Source of the DNA: an uncultured Clostridia bacterium | GTDB lineage: Bacteria > Bacillota > Clostridia > Oscillospirales > Ruminococcaceae | Reading direction: 5' to 3' | DNA: 64,000 bases | Assembly: GCA_947632025.1 (NCBI GenBank) | Contig: CANRNN010000008.1 | Coordinates: forward strand, 62,001-126,000 | Shown here: piece by piece, positions 30,699-40,907 of the stretch | Layout: each line of letters opens with the position of its first letter | How positions within the stretch are numbered: the first letter of the stretch is position 1 | Program-made: the position numbers and the translations under genes | The notes under the pieces: generated by a model | Told to the model about the DNA's origin: nothing | Seen by the model: only the letters and a program-made list of their open reading frames with translations | The model's database searches: none

Positions 30699-33266
30699 TT
30701 ATAACGAAAAGTACAGATCAAATAATTTATCGTAAAGGAACCAGTATTCTTTATCATTTTCTACTGTGTAACCCTCTGTTTCAAATTTCGTTTTGAGATC
30801 CGCATACTTTGTGAGAAGAATATTAAGTAAGGTTTCCTGTTCCGGAGTAAGATCTCTGTCCTTGATGTCGTTGAGTTTTTCAAGGTCCTCGTCGATATAA
30901 CTGATAAGCTCCTCTGCGGAAAGACCCGAATCAGCGTAATTATCGCCGAAGTAGTCGTCATAGTTGTCAAAATCATCAATGCCAAGGTCGGAGTCGGAAT
31001 CGTCGTCGAAGTTAAAGTCGTCGTCGAAATCGAAGTTGTTGTCAAAATCAAAGTCAAAGTCGTCGTCGTAGGGCTGATCCGAAGTCAGCGCATCTATGCC
31101 GAGAGCGGAATGTTGCTTTGCTATATCGGAAACAGCGCTCATAACGTCCGCCGTGAATTTCTCAAGGATATCGCTGTCGATGTTTTCAATGTCCGTGATG
31201 TCAACGGCGTCTGCGGGTATTTCAAGAACAGACGTATCGTCCGATAATTTAAGCTCGCTTGTTACGGAAGCTTTACCGTAGTTGGGGACTTCGCATACAA
31301 AGGTAGTAACCGTCGAATCCTCTCCCATGACAGCCGTGCTGAATGTGAGCTTTGCTCCGCTAAGAGCTGCGAAAGCGTCCGCTCCGAGCTGCTCGGAGAA
31401 GCTTTGAGGTATTCCGAGGGAAACCGTGAAAGTTCCTGTATAAGTGTCCTTGTTGCGGAATTTTTCGGTCTTGACGTCCGTGTATTCAACGATAACGGTA
31501 AGGTCCTGCGCTTCTCCGGTCGGGATAGATATTGTAAAAGTGCCGTCGGAATCGGATTTTTCGTCGAGAATAGCGGTGGCAGTGTAGGTTTCGCCATTAA
31601 AATCTTTGTAGATCATCTCGCCTGCGGAGGTCTTATCGGATACGGCATACGAAAGCTCTAACGAATCGTCTTCCGCGAATATCCCGACAGATTTTCCGAG
31701 AACGTCGCCGCTGTTGTTGATAACTGTTTTGATAACGAGCTTGTCGTCCGCTTCCGCTTCAAAGTTGAACGAATTTACGACAGCGTCCTTATAATCCTGC
31801 TCTGTGACTTCCCATCCGCAGTCGGCAGCGTAGCTTATAAATTCATTTCTGAAATATTCGTCGTCCGCGAAATGCTCTGCAAGCTCCTTAAAGAGTTTGT
31901 TGAGCTTGTCGCCCGTGAATTCCGCACAGATGACCTTTCCGCTTACGGAAACGTCCGCAGCGGTGATCTCGCCCTTTTCAAGCTCGGTAACGGCTTCCTT
32001 GTAGTTTTCGAGATAGATCTGCACAAGCTCCGACAGAAGGCGCTCCATCTCTTTCGCGTCCAATTCCAGAGCTTTTAGCTCCTCGACGGTTGTTTCGTCG
32101 GGCTTTGTTCCCTTGATCTTGAAAGTCTGTTCGGAAGCGAACGGAAGCGAGAAGTAAACATAATTGTCGTCGGTGACAACCATTTTAAGGTTTACCGAAA
32201 CCTTGCCCGTATTTGCGTCGAAGCTGAAGCCTGCGTTTTTGCCGTCGGCTGCTTCTTTGTATGTAATGCTTCCGTTATTTATAATGGAGATGATTTCGTT
32301 GACGGCATCGGCATTTCCGAGCTGTTCCTTTACGGCATCGGAAAGTGTAAGCGAGCCCGAAAGCTTTACATCTGCGCACTTCGCGCCGTAGATTTCGGAA
32401 AGATTCTCGGTAAGGATCTTTACAATCTCTGCCGTATCAAATTCAAATTGAGCGCTCTTTGACGCGGCGGTATTGCTCATAGGAGCTATCGCGCCGTCTG
32501 TCATATCGGTGCCGGAGAAAGCGGAATAAAATTCCGAAACAGACTTCACGCCGCCCGAAACAGCGTTCATATCTATTTGATTAGTGACTTCGCGAATGGA
32601 ATTTCCCTCTACCATAGCCGCGTATTTCGTTTTTCCGAGAATTAACGACAGTGCTGTTGCCTTGTTAGTGAAGAAGAACACAGCCGCTGCCGCGAGCAGC
32701 ACGACTATTGCCGAAACGATTATAAGCGGGGCAAAACTGCGCTTCTTAGCAGGCGCTGCGGCAGCTGCCGAAAAGCCGTCGCTTTGAGGAGCGTAGGTCG
32801 CCGCCGGCTGTGCCGCGGGCTGATTTTCGGCGAAAGCCGCGTCCGAAGCGCGGGAAGCTGTACTTGTACCCGTTCCTGTGCCTGTTCCCGAATAGCCTGC
32901 CGAAAATCCGCCGAAGCCCGAATTTGTGTTCACGGGCTGGGGGATACTGTACGACGGCGCGGGAACGTCGTTCGCGGGGGTGGGAACGCCTGCCGAAACA
33001 GTCTGCATTATATTGCTGTCGGTCACGGTCGCAGCGGTATCTGTCGGGCGGATATCGCGGGCTTTAGCCGCGCCTCCGCATACCGAGCAGAATTTAGCGC
33101 CGCGTTCAAGTTCCAGACCGCATTTTTCGCAGAAATATTTCTGTTCGGAAACGGGTGTGGGAATGTTTGGTCTGACATTTGCGTCCGAGGAGGATGTATC
33201 CGCGCCGCAGTTCGGGCAGAATCTTGCTCCGTCGGGAATTTCATGGCTGCATTTAAAACAAATCAT
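30699..33266 (-). CDS. Zinc-ribbon/TM lipoprotein-like large protein with Asp/Phe-rich tail
   Basis: MICFKCSHEIPDGARFCPNCG, second ribbon CEKCG...CSVCGG, one TM, DFDFDNNFDFDDDFNF; ATG at 33266 after AAAGGA. Confidence 0.8.
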   Translation of the reverse strand: MICFKCSHEIPDGARFCPNCGADTSSSDANVRPNIPTPVSEQKYFCEKCGLELERGAKFCSVCGGAAKARDIRPTDTAATVTDSNIMQTVSAGVPTPANDVPAPSYSIPQPVNTNSGFGGFSAGYSGTGTGTGTSTASRASDAAFAENQPAAQPAATYAPQSDGFSAAAAAPAKKRSFAPLIIVSAIVVLLAAAAVFFFTNKATALSLILGKTKYAAMVEGNSIREVTNQIDMNAVSGGVKSVSEFYSAFSGTDMTDGAIAPMSNTAASKSAQFEFDTAEIVKILTENLSEIYGAKCADVKLSGSLTLSDAVKEQLGNADAVNEIISIINNGSITYKEAADGKNAGFSFDANTGKVSVNLKMVVTDDNYVYFSLPFASEQTFKIKGTKPDETTVEELKALELDAKEMERLLSELVQIYLENYKEAVTELEKGEITAADVSVSGKVICAEFTGDKLNKLFKELAEHFADDEYFRNEFISYAADCGWEVTEQDYKDAVVNSFNFEAEADDKLVIKTVINNSGDVLGKSVGIFAEDDSLELSYAVSDKTSAGEMIYKDFNGETYTATAILDEKSDSDGTFTISIPTGEAQDLTVIVEYTDVKTEKFRNKDTYTGTFTVSLGIPQSFSEQLGADAFAALSGAKLTFSTAVMGEDSTVTTFVCEVPNYGKASVTSELKLSDDTSVLEIPADAVDITDIENIDSDILEKFTADVMSAVSDIAKQHSALGIDALTSDQPYDDDFDFDFDNNFDFDDDFNFDDDSDSDLGIDDFDNYDDYFGDNYADSGLSAEELISYIDEDLEKLNDIKDRDLTPEQETLLNILLTKYADLKTKFETEGYTVENDKEYWFLYDKLFDLYFSL

Positions 33267-33524
33267 AGTATATCCTTTCATACAATATCGGGCTTAGTGA
33301 TTTTTCCGACTACTTTAATTATATATCAAAAATCCGTTTTCGTCAAGAACGACTATCACAAATTTGTCGTCCTAAGCGGCTTATTTTTGTGCAATTGCAC
33401 CAAATTTCTGCCGATAGCTTACATTATTTCAAAAAATTCCCCCGAAAATTTCGGAGGAATTTCATATCTATCATATATTACTTATCCCGTTTCCGTTATA
33501 GCGTTATATGCTTTGCGGGAGATA

Positions 33525-34595
33525 TCAGCCGTTGCCCTCGGAAAGCACGAAGATGTCCACCTGATGCGCTCCCCATTTGCAGGAGTCGGCATAGCTTCCC
33601 ATAAACAAGTCCACAGCGACCGTACCTTCCATCATTCCGAGTCCCGTATCTGCGGCTATAGCGTATCCGTAAACGAGTTTTCTGTCCTGAGATACGATAT
33701 ACAGCTCGCTGCCGTAAGGGATAACGTTCGGATTCACGGCGACCGTTCCGACGACGGCATAGCGTCCGCTGGCGGTCTTTGCGCCTGCTCTTGCGGAGTA
33801 TGCTGTTGCTTTGCCGCTTACTATTCTTGTATAATTTTCGGGAATACCGTTCACGAGCTTCACGGCGGTCGGGTCGCTCATTTTTGCATAAGGCACCGCG
33901 AAAGCCGTTCCGCGCTCAACGACAGCCGTTATCGGCTCGGAGGAGATATCCTCGGAGATATTCTCACTTGACACCAGTCTGCCGTCGATATATTTTTCCT
34001 TTATCTTCACTGTTTTCACGCCGTTCTTGCCCTCGGTCAGGGTGTTGGTATAGCCGACGGCGAGATTGGAGTTGTCGATATACTGTGTTTCAAACGGGAT
34101 AGTGAATACTTCTTCCCTTTCGGTGTAGTTTATTCTTATAACGTTTATTTCCATTCCGGGATATATTTCGCTCTCGAAGGGAGGATTTACTGTATCGTAT
34201 TCTCCGAGGACTATTCCCGTCCGCGAAAGAGCTTCTTCGACTGTTCCGCTGTAGGTGCTGACAGAGCGTTTTTCTCCGTCAATATTGACGAAAAACTCGA
34301 AAGCGCGCTGAATGGTGACGTACATTTCGTTTTCGTCCTCGTTGTTTTCCACGGTGACGGCGTCGTTCTCTCCGATAACATATTTTTCGTCGTTAAGGAT
34401 ACGGTAAACATCGGTTTCGTTGGTGCGGACTATGCGCACATCGCCGTTGTCGTTGATAAATACCTTATCCCTGAACCACAAAGAGCCCGTAAGCAGCGCA
34501 GCCGCTGCGAGTATCGCCGCGAAAAGCGATATCTTGATAATAGTTCCCTGAATCGAAAATGTGTTCATTTTTTCGTTTGCAAGCTGAGGTTTCAT
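33525..34595 (-). CDS. YabE-like cell-wall protein: ubiquitin-like (DUF348), G5 and 3D domains
   Basis: TM anchor; G5-like segment; 3D: SGKATAYSARAGAKTASGRYAVVGTVAVNPNVIPYGSELYI...GYAIAADTG. Confidence 0.88.
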   Translation of the reverse strand: MKPQLANEKMNTFSIQGTIIKISLFAAILAAAALLTGSLWFRDKVFINDNGDVRIVRTNETDVYRILNDEKYVIGENDAVTVENNEDENEMYVTIQRAFEFFVNIDGEKRSVSTYSGTVEEALSRTGIVLGEYDTVNPPFESEIYPGMEINVIRINYTEREEVFTIPFETQYIDNSNLAVGYTNTLTEGKNGVKTVKIKEKYIDGRLVSSENISEDISSEPITAVVERGTAFAVPYAKMSDPTAVKLVNGIPENYTRIVSGKATAYSARAGAKTASGRYAVVGTVAVNPNVIPYGSELYIVSQDRKLVYGYAIAADTGLGMMEGTVAVDLFMGSYADSCKWGAHQVDIFVLSEGNG

Positions 34596-34809
34596 TTTTG
34601 CCTCCGTTTCATTAGTCCTGTTCTCGCCGGATTTCTATCTCTTTTTTATATATCCGGTTTGTAGCCTGTGTGAAGTGGTTCGCCCAATGTTCGGGGAAAA
34701 CATCGGGCGGGGCAAATATCTGTCCCCAACAGATTTTTGCCGCAAAAGCGAGCGTTTTAGTTAATCTCATACGAAAAGATATCACAACTGCGCTCTTTCG
34801 TTTTGCGTT
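34596..34809 (-). promoter_or_regulatory. Long structured 5' leader of the YabE-like gene
   Basis: About 214 nt from predicted TSS to ATG; three stable hairpins (34711-34741, 34682-34708, 34627-34657). Confidence 0.6.
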
Positions 34810-34815
34810 ACGTTT

Positions 34816-34844
34816 ATTATACCCCGTTTTTCTGTAAATGTCAA
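34816..34844 (-). promoter_or_regulatory. SigA-type promoter for the YabE-like gene
   Basis: TTGACA(34844-34839)-17 bp-TATAAT(34821-34816). Confidence 0.88.
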
Positions 34845-35056
34845 CCAGAAACAAGCGGTTGAATTTGTGCATTTTTCACAAAAAAATTTTGTAACCTTTT
34901 TGTAACCTTTTAAAATTTGGGTCTGAAAGAGGGTATTTCTGTAAATTTTTAAAATTCTTTTTGTAAAATTAACTAAAACTTGACGCATTAGGACTTTTCG
35001 TCGAACTGCACAAATTTTTTCCACATCGGCAATTGTTTATTATGCACCGGACACAA

Positions 35057-35085
35057 AAACGGAGCGGATATTCTCCGCTCCGTTA
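35057..35085 (-). terminator. Intrinsic terminator of the HPr-like pair
   Basis: ACGGAGCGGAgaataTCCGCTCCGT followed by TTTT on minus strand. Confidence 0.85.
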
Positions 35086-35107
35086 AAAATTTGACATTGT
35101 CCCGCTC

Positions 35108-35338
35108 TCAGCCTACAATGTACTTGCTTATCTCGTCAAGGAACTCTCCGCAGTCGTCGCTGTGGATCTTAAGCTCCAGCTCCTTGGACAGGTCGAGCGA
35201 GAAAAGTCCCATTATGCTCTTCGCGTCAATGGCGTATCTTCCCGAAATGACGTCCACGTCGTACTGGCAGCCCGTTACGATAGAAACGAAATCCTTCACG
35301 TCCTCGATTGTGTTGATCTTGATCTTTGTTGTTGTCAT
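35108..35338 (-). CDS. HPr-family-like small protein (no His15 motif)
   Basis: SGRYAIDAKSIMGLFSLDLSKELELKIHSDD. Confidence 0.8.
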   Translation of the reverse strand: MTTTKIKINTIEDVKDFVSIVTGCQYDVDVISGRYAIDAKSIMGLFSLDLSKELELKIHSDDCGEFLDEISKYIVG

Positions 35339-35369
35339 AGCCGTACTCCTTTCTGTATGCGCTCTTTAC

Positions 35370-35606
35370 TTATTCTTCGATGAATTTTTTCATGTCGTCG
35401 AGGAAATCCGCGCACTCTGCGTCCTCGGCATGAACGAGCATTTCAAGGGTCTTGGTGAGATCGAGCGAGAAGATTCCCATAATGCTCTTAGCGTCTACGC
35501 GGTATCTGCCTGAAAGCAGGTCCACGTCGAATTTGCAGGCGTTCGTAAGCCCGCAGAATTCTTTCACTTCGTCAATGGAATTGAGTCTTACTTTAACTTG
35601 CTTCAC
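35370..35606 (-). CDS. HPr-family-like small protein (no His15 motif), GTG start
   Basis: SGRYRVDAKSIMGIFSLDLTKTLEMLVHAED; AAAGGGGAG RBS upstream of GTG. Confidence 0.78.
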   Translation of the reverse strand: MKQVKVRLNSIDEVKEFCGLTNACKFDVDLLSGRYRVDAKSIMGIFSLDLTKTLEMLVHAEDAECADFLDDMKKFIEE

Positions 35607-35869
35607 AATTATCTCCCCTTTCTTTTGGTCGATTTTCATAGAAGAGCTTTATATTTTATACTCTCCACTAATAAATATAACAATAAATTTAAAAATAGTC
35701 AATACCTTATTGCAAAATTCGTAAAATTAAGATATAATATAGTAGTAAAGGAAAATTGTAATTGTAAATTTTGCACAAAAGTCCGACGCAGTTTTCGGCA
35801 TACTTCCCCTATATATGCCGCAGACCGCGCAATTGCAATATTGAACATATAAAACAGGCAGGTGAAATT

Positions 35870-37144
35870 ATGACCTTTGAAATCGTAACACTCGGCTGCA
35901 AGCTTAACTTCTGCGAGAGCGCTGCGATCGAAAAGCAGCTTATTGATCAGGGCTTCACACCCTCCGAAAACGGACAAGCCGATATCTGCGTCGTGAATTC
36001 CTGCGCCGTGACGGCTGCGGCGGTTTCCAAAACACGACATGCGCTGTCAAAACTGCGGCGGGAAAATCCGAACGCCGTGACGGTGCTTTGCGGCTGTTTC
36101 CCTCAGAGCTTTCCGGAAGAAGCAGGTCTGAACGCCGACGCGGATATCGTCGTCGGAAATTCCGATAAGAGCAGGACCGGTCAGCTCGTTGCAGAATACC
36201 TAAAGCACGGAACAAAAACCGTTAAGGTCAACCCCATTACACGGGAATTTGACGAAAACGCTTCCGTTCCCGACGAGGACAGAACTCGTGCGTTCATTAA
36301 AATACAGGACGGCTGCGACAGATTCTGCACATACTGTATAATCCCCACTGCGAGAGGACGCACCCGTTCGCTTGCTCCCGAAAAAATAACCGAACAAGCC
36401 GTTCGCTGTGTCAGAAACGGTCACAAGGAAATAGTACTTACGGGGATAAATCTCAGCTGCTACGGGCAGGAGCTGGGGCTGTCGCTCGCGGACGGAGCCG
36501 CTGCTGCGGCAAGGTCGGGCGTTGAACGGATACGGTTAAGCTCGCTGGAGCCCGAAATGCTTACCGACGAGGAAATAGCTAAGCTGAAAACCGTAAAAGG
36601 GCTATGCCCGCATTTTCATCTGTCGCTTCAGTCGGGCAGCGATACGGTTCTGAAACGAATGAACCGCCGCTATGACACGGAAACATACCGCAGCGTGGCA
36701 GAAAAGCTGCGCAAAACGTTTCCCGACTGTTCGCTGACAACGGACATTATCGTCGGCTTTCCGGGAGAAACAGAAGAAGAATTCGGGCAGACCATGGACT
36801 TCATTTCCGAAATAAAATTCGCGAAGATCCACGTCTTTCCTTATTCTATAAGAAAGGGGACAGTGGCAGCTGAAATGGTTCAGACAGACCCCGTTGCCCG
36901 CGCCAAGCGCGCAGAGATCCTGAACGAAGCGGCAAAGCGTCTGGAAACGGAATTTCTAAGCTCTCAGAAAAATACCGTTCAGACCGTTCTCGTAGAAAAG
37001 CCGCAGTCAAAGGAATACTCGTTCGGCTTCACGGAGAATTACACTCCCGTGAGGATATATGGAAAGCCTATCGAGCGGCATACCCTCACAAAGGTGATAA
37101 TCAGCGGCTTCGGCAGAGGTTTCTGCGAGGGCAAACTGCTGTGA
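35870..37144 (+). CDS. mtaB: tRNA (t6A37) C2-methylthiotransferase
   Basis: FEIVTLGCKLNFCESAAIEKQL; radical SAM CDRFCTYCIIPTARGRTRS. Confidence 0.94.
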   Translation: MTFEIVTLGCKLNFCESAAIEKQLIDQGFTPSENGQADICVVNSCAVTAAAVSKTRHALSKLRRENPNAVTVLCGCFPQSFPEEAGLNADADIVVGNSDKSRTGQLVAEYLKHGTKTVKVNPITREFDENASVPDEDRTRAFIKIQDGCDRFCTYCIIPTARGRTRSLAPEKITEQAVRCVRNGHKEIVLTGINLSCYGQELGLSLADGAAAAARSGVERIRLSSLEPEMLTDEEIAKLKTVKGLCPHFHLSLQSGSDTVLKRMNRRYDTETYRSVAEKLRKTFPDCSLTTDIIVGFPGETEEEFGQTMDFISEIKFAKIHVFPYSIRKGTVAAEMVQTDPVARAKRAEILNEAAKRLETEFLSSQKNTVQTVLVEKPQSKEYSFGFTENYTPVRIYGKPIERHTLTKVIISGFGRGFCEGKLL

Positions 37145-37199
37145 GATATCCGAATACCTATATAAATATAAAAATAAAAAATCCGGAGGATAAAGAAAA

Positions 37200-40100
37200 A
37201 TGGTTTATCGTGTTTATGTTGAAAAGAAAAAGCTGTACGCCGTCGAGGGAAAAGAGGTGCTTTCCGACCTCAATACGGCGCTAGGACTGAAAAATGTTTC
37301 AGGCGTTCGTGTTGTCAACCGCTACGACGCGGAGGGACTTTCCGAGGAGGATTTCAAAAAAGCCGTGCCGACGGTCTTTTCCGAGCCGCCCGTAGACGAC
37401 GTATTCTATACGCTGCCCGAAATTTCCGATAAGGAAAGAATGTTTGCCGTGGAGTTCCTGCCGGGGCAGTTCGACCAGAGAGCGGATTCGGCGGCACAGT
37501 GTATCCAGCTCCTTCTCGGCGGCGAACGTCCGAATGTCAGATACGCGAAGATCTACATACTCGGCGGTGAGATCTCCGACGAGGAATTCGCGAAAATAAA
37601 GCACTACCTTATCAACGCCGTTGAGGCGCGCGAGTGCGGTTTCGAGGAAAAGCAGACGCTGAAAGTAAGCTACGATATCCCAACCGAGGTAGAAACTCTT
37701 GACGGCTTTATCGAAAAAACCGAAAGCGAGCTTGCAGAATTTGTCGTAAAGTACGGTCTTGCCATGGACAACGATGATATAAAATTCTGTCAGGATTATT
37801 TCAAAAGCGAACACCGCGACCCGACTATCACCGAGATCCGTATGATTGACACTTACTGGAGCGACCATTGCCGTCATACTACTTTCGGCACGATAATTGA
37901 CAGCGCCGACATCAAAACCGACTGTGTGGCGAAAACCTACGCCGAGTACAAGCTCCACCGCGAGGAATTAGGGCGCGGGGATAAGCCCGTCTGCCTTATG
38001 GATATCGCGACACTGGCGGCGAAAAAACTCAAAAAAGACGGGCTTCTCCCCGACCTTGACGAAAGCGAGGAGATAAACGCCTGCTCGGTGAAGATTACCG
38101 TTGACGTTGACGGCAAGGACGAGCAGTGGCTTTTGATGTTCAAGAACGAAACGCATAATCACCCGACCGAGATAGAGCCGTTCGGCGGTGCGGCGACTTG
38201 TTTGGGCGGCGCTATCCGCGACCCGCTTTCGGGGCGTTCTTATGTTTATCAGGCGATGAGAGTAACGGGCGCGTCCGACCCGCTGCTGCCGTTTGAGAAA
38301 ACACTTAAAGGTAAACTTCCTCCGAGAAAGATAACCACCACCGCTGCGGCGGGCTATTCCTCCTACGGAAACCAGATAGGTCTTGCGACAGGTCATGTAG
38401 CGGAAATTTATCACCCCGGCTATATGGCTAAAAGAATGGAAATCGGCGCGGTAGTGGGAGCGGCTCCCATTGAGAACGTCCGCCGCGAAAGACCCGCTCC
38501 GGATGATGTTGTCATTCTCCTTGGCGGGCGCACGGGACGCGACGGCTGCGGTGGAGCAACAGGTTCCTCGAAAGCTCACAGCGTACAGTCGCTCGATACC
38601 TGCGGAGCGGAGGTGCAAAAGGGAAATGCTCCCGAAGAGAGAAAGCTCCAGCGTCTGTTCAGAAATCCCGAAGCTACAAGACTTATCAAGCGCTGCAACG
38701 ACTTCGGCGCAGGCGGCGTTTCCGTTGCTATCGGAGAGCTTGCGGACGGTCTGGAGATAGACCTCAACGCCGTTCCGAAGAAATATGACGGTCTGGACGG
38801 CACGGAGCTTGCTATTTCAGAATCGCAGGAAAGAATGGCTGTCGTGGTCGATCCCAAAGACGCCGAAAAATTCCGCGAGCTTGCTTCTAAAGAAAACCTC
38901 GAATCCACTCCCGTGGCGGTTGTAAAAGCCGAACCGCGCCTTAAAATGAACTGGAACGGCAAGACGATTGTCGATATTTCCCGCGAATTTTTGAATTCAA
39001 ACGGTGCGGAAAAGCATACAAGCGTTTTTGTCCCGCACGCGGAGGTAAATTATTCCACAAACAGAAGAAATTCCCCCGAATGTTGGGAAGAACTTGTAAC
39101 CGACCTTAATGTCTGCTCGCAGAGGGGCTTGGTTCAGCGTTTTGACTCGACGATAGGCGGCGGCACAGTGCTTATGCCGTTTGCGGGAAGATATCAGCAG
39201 ACGCCTGTTCAGGCAATGGCGGCGAAGATACCTGTGCTTGACGGGGAAACCACCACGGCTTCCGTTATGGCGTGGGGCTTTGATCCGAAAGTTTCGGAGC
39301 AGTCGCCGTATCACGGGGCATACTGCGCGGTCGTTGAGAGTATCGCGAAAGTTGTGGCGGCAGGCGGCGATAATGAAAAGTGCCGTCTTACGTTCCAGGA
39401 GTATTTCGAGAGAACGCAGGGGAATCCCGAACGCTGGGGAAAGCCGTTTTCGGCGCTCCTCGGAGCATACAGAGCGCAGCTTGATATGGGCTGCGGCGCA
39501 ATAGGCGGCAAGGACAGTATGAGCGGCACATTCGAGCATATCGACGTTCCTCCGACGCTTGTGTCGTTTGCAATTTGCACGGCTAAGACCGACAACATCA
39601 TCTCCGCAGAATTCAAATGCCCGTACAGCAAAATCGGCTTTATCCGACCCGAATATGACGAGAACAGACTGCCGAAGCCCGAAAGCGTGAAGCAGGTATT
39701 TGCGGTCGTCAAAAAGCTTATCGCTCAGAAAAAGGCTATCTCGGTCTGGAGCGTGGCGAACGGTGGCGCCGCCGAGGGCGTTTTCAAAATGACGCTTGGA
39801 AATCACGTCGGCGCAAGGCTTGAAAATATTTCGGACGAGGAGCTTTTCACGCCCGTTTACGGCGCGTTCGTAATGGAGCTTGACGGCGAGTGTAGCGAGG
39901 AGAACGTCCGCATTATAGGCGAAACTCTTCCCGAATACGAAATTGTCTGCGGCGATGTGACGCTTGATATTTCAAAGCTTGAAAAGAAATGGTCCGATGT
40001 TCTTGAACCTGTGTTCAAGTCGAAAACGAAGTTCGAGCCTGCTCCCGAAAAAGCAGAATTCAAGGGCGGCTGTGAGCTTCTTTTGAACCGCAATTCTCCG

Positions 40101-40907
40101 AAAATAGCGCACCCGCGTGTGCTTATCCCCGTATTCCCCGGAACCAACTGCGAGTACGACACCGCGAAAGCGTTTGAGAAATACGGCGCGAAAGCGGAAA
40201 TATTCGTTATAAAGAATCTCTCCGCTTCCGATATCGAGGACAGCGTAGAGGCGTTCGCGAAGCTTATCGGACAGAGCCAGATGATAGCTCTCCCCGGAGG
40301 ATTTTCGGGCGGCGACGAGCCGGAAGGTTCGGCGAAGTTTATCAACGCGTTCTTCCGCAATCCGAGGATAACCGAAGAAACGGAAAATATGCTTCACAAG
40401 CGCGACGGTCTGATGATAGGCATATGCAACGGATTTCAGGCGCTGATGAAGCTCGGACTTGCGCCGTTCGGGCATATCACTCCGCTTACGGGACAAAGCC
40501 CGACGCTCACATATAACGAGATAGGCAGACACCAGTCGCAGATAGTGTACACGAGAATATGCACGGACAAGTCGCCGTGGCTTTCAAACTGCAAGGTGGG
40601 CGATATCCACGCTATACCGATTTCTCATGGCGAGGGAAGATTTGTCGCGGGCGGCGAGATGCTCAGAAAGCTTATTGACAACGGTCAGGTTGCGACGCAG
40701 TATGTGGATCTTGCGGGAGAACCGACGCTTGAAACGGCATTCAACCCGAACGGTTCGATGTGTGCTGTTGAGGGAATAGTTTCCCCCGACGGACGTGTAT
40801 TGGGCAAGATGGGGCATACCGAGCGTCTTACGAGCGGCTGCTGCAAGAACGTTGACGGCAACAAGGAACAGCTGCTGTTCAAGAGCGGTGTGGAGTATTT
40901 CTTGTAA
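37200..40907 (+). CDS. purL: Phosphoribosylformylglycinamidine synthase, single-chain with C-terminal glutaminase
   Basis: 1235 aa; FKNETHNHPTEIEPFGGAATCLGGAIRD; C-terminal GICNGFQALMKLGL. Confidence 0.96.
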   Translation: MVYRVYVEKKKLYAVEGKEVLSDLNTALGLKNVSGVRVVNRYDAEGLSEEDFKKAVPTVFSEPPVDDVFYTLPEISDKERMFAVEFLPGQFDQRADSAAQCIQLLLGGERPNVRYAKIYILGGEISDEEFAKIKHYLINAVEARECGFEEKQTLKVSYDIPTEVETLDGFIEKTESELAEFVVKYGLAMDNDDIKFCQDYFKSEHRDPTITEIRMIDTYWSDHCRHTTFGTIIDSADIKTDCVAKTYAEYKLHREELGRGDKPVCLMDIATLAAKKLKKDGLLPDLDESEEINACSVKITVDVDGKDEQWLLMFKNETHNHPTEIEPFGGAATCLGGAIRDPLSGRSYVYQAMRVTGASDPLLPFEKTLKGKLPPRKITTTAAAGYSSYGNQIGLATGHVAEIYHPGYMAKRMEIGAVVGAAPIENVRRERPAPDDVVILLGGRTGRDGCGGATGSSKAHSVQSLDTCGAEVQKGNAPEERKLQRLFRNPEATRLIKRCNDFGAGGVSVAIGELADGLEIDLNAVPKKYDGLDGTELAISESQERMAVVVDPKDAEKFRELASKENLESTPVAVVKAEPRLKMNWNGKTIVDISREFLNSNGAEKHTSVFVPHAEVNYSTNRRNSPECWEELVTDLNVCSQRGLVQRFDSTIGGGTVLMPFAGRYQQTPVQAMAAKIPVLDGETTTASVMAWGFDPKVSEQSPYHGAYCAVVESIAKVVAAGGDNEKCRLTFQEYFERTQGNPERWGKPFSALLGAYRAQLDMGCGAIGGKDSMSGTFEHIDVPPTLVSFAICTAKTDNIISAEFKCPYSKIGFIRPEYDENRLPKPESVKQVFAVVKKLIAQKKAISVWSVANGGAAEGVFKMTLGNHVGARLENISDEELFTPVYGAFVMELDGECSEENVRIIGETLPEYEIVCGDVTLDISKLEKKWSDVLEPVFKSKTKFEPAPEKAEFKGGCELLLNRNSPKIAHPRVLIPVFPGTNCEYDTAKAFEKYGAKAEIFVIKNLSASDIEDSVEAFAKLIGQSQMIALPGGFSGGDEPEGSAKFINAFFRNPRITEETENMLHKRDGLMIGICNGFQALMKLGLAPFGHITPLTGQSPTLTYNEIGRHQSQIVYTRICTDKSPWLSNCKVGDIHAIPISHGEGRFVAGGEMLRKLIDNGQVATQYVDLAGEPTLETAFNPNGSMCAVEGIVSPDGRVLGKMGHTERLTSGCCKNVDGNKEQLLFKSGVEYFL

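Noticed and set aside
34596-34809. ydaO/yuaA c-di-AMP riboswitch call
   Set aside because: Cell-wall gene context fits, but I could not find the conserved CAGCUAACC/GUCAGCUAAC-type core; kept as an unassigned structured leader.
34612-34872. Minus-strand ORF spanning the YabE-like leader and promoter
   Set aside because: Covers a consensus promoter and stable hairpins; better explained as an untranslated leader.
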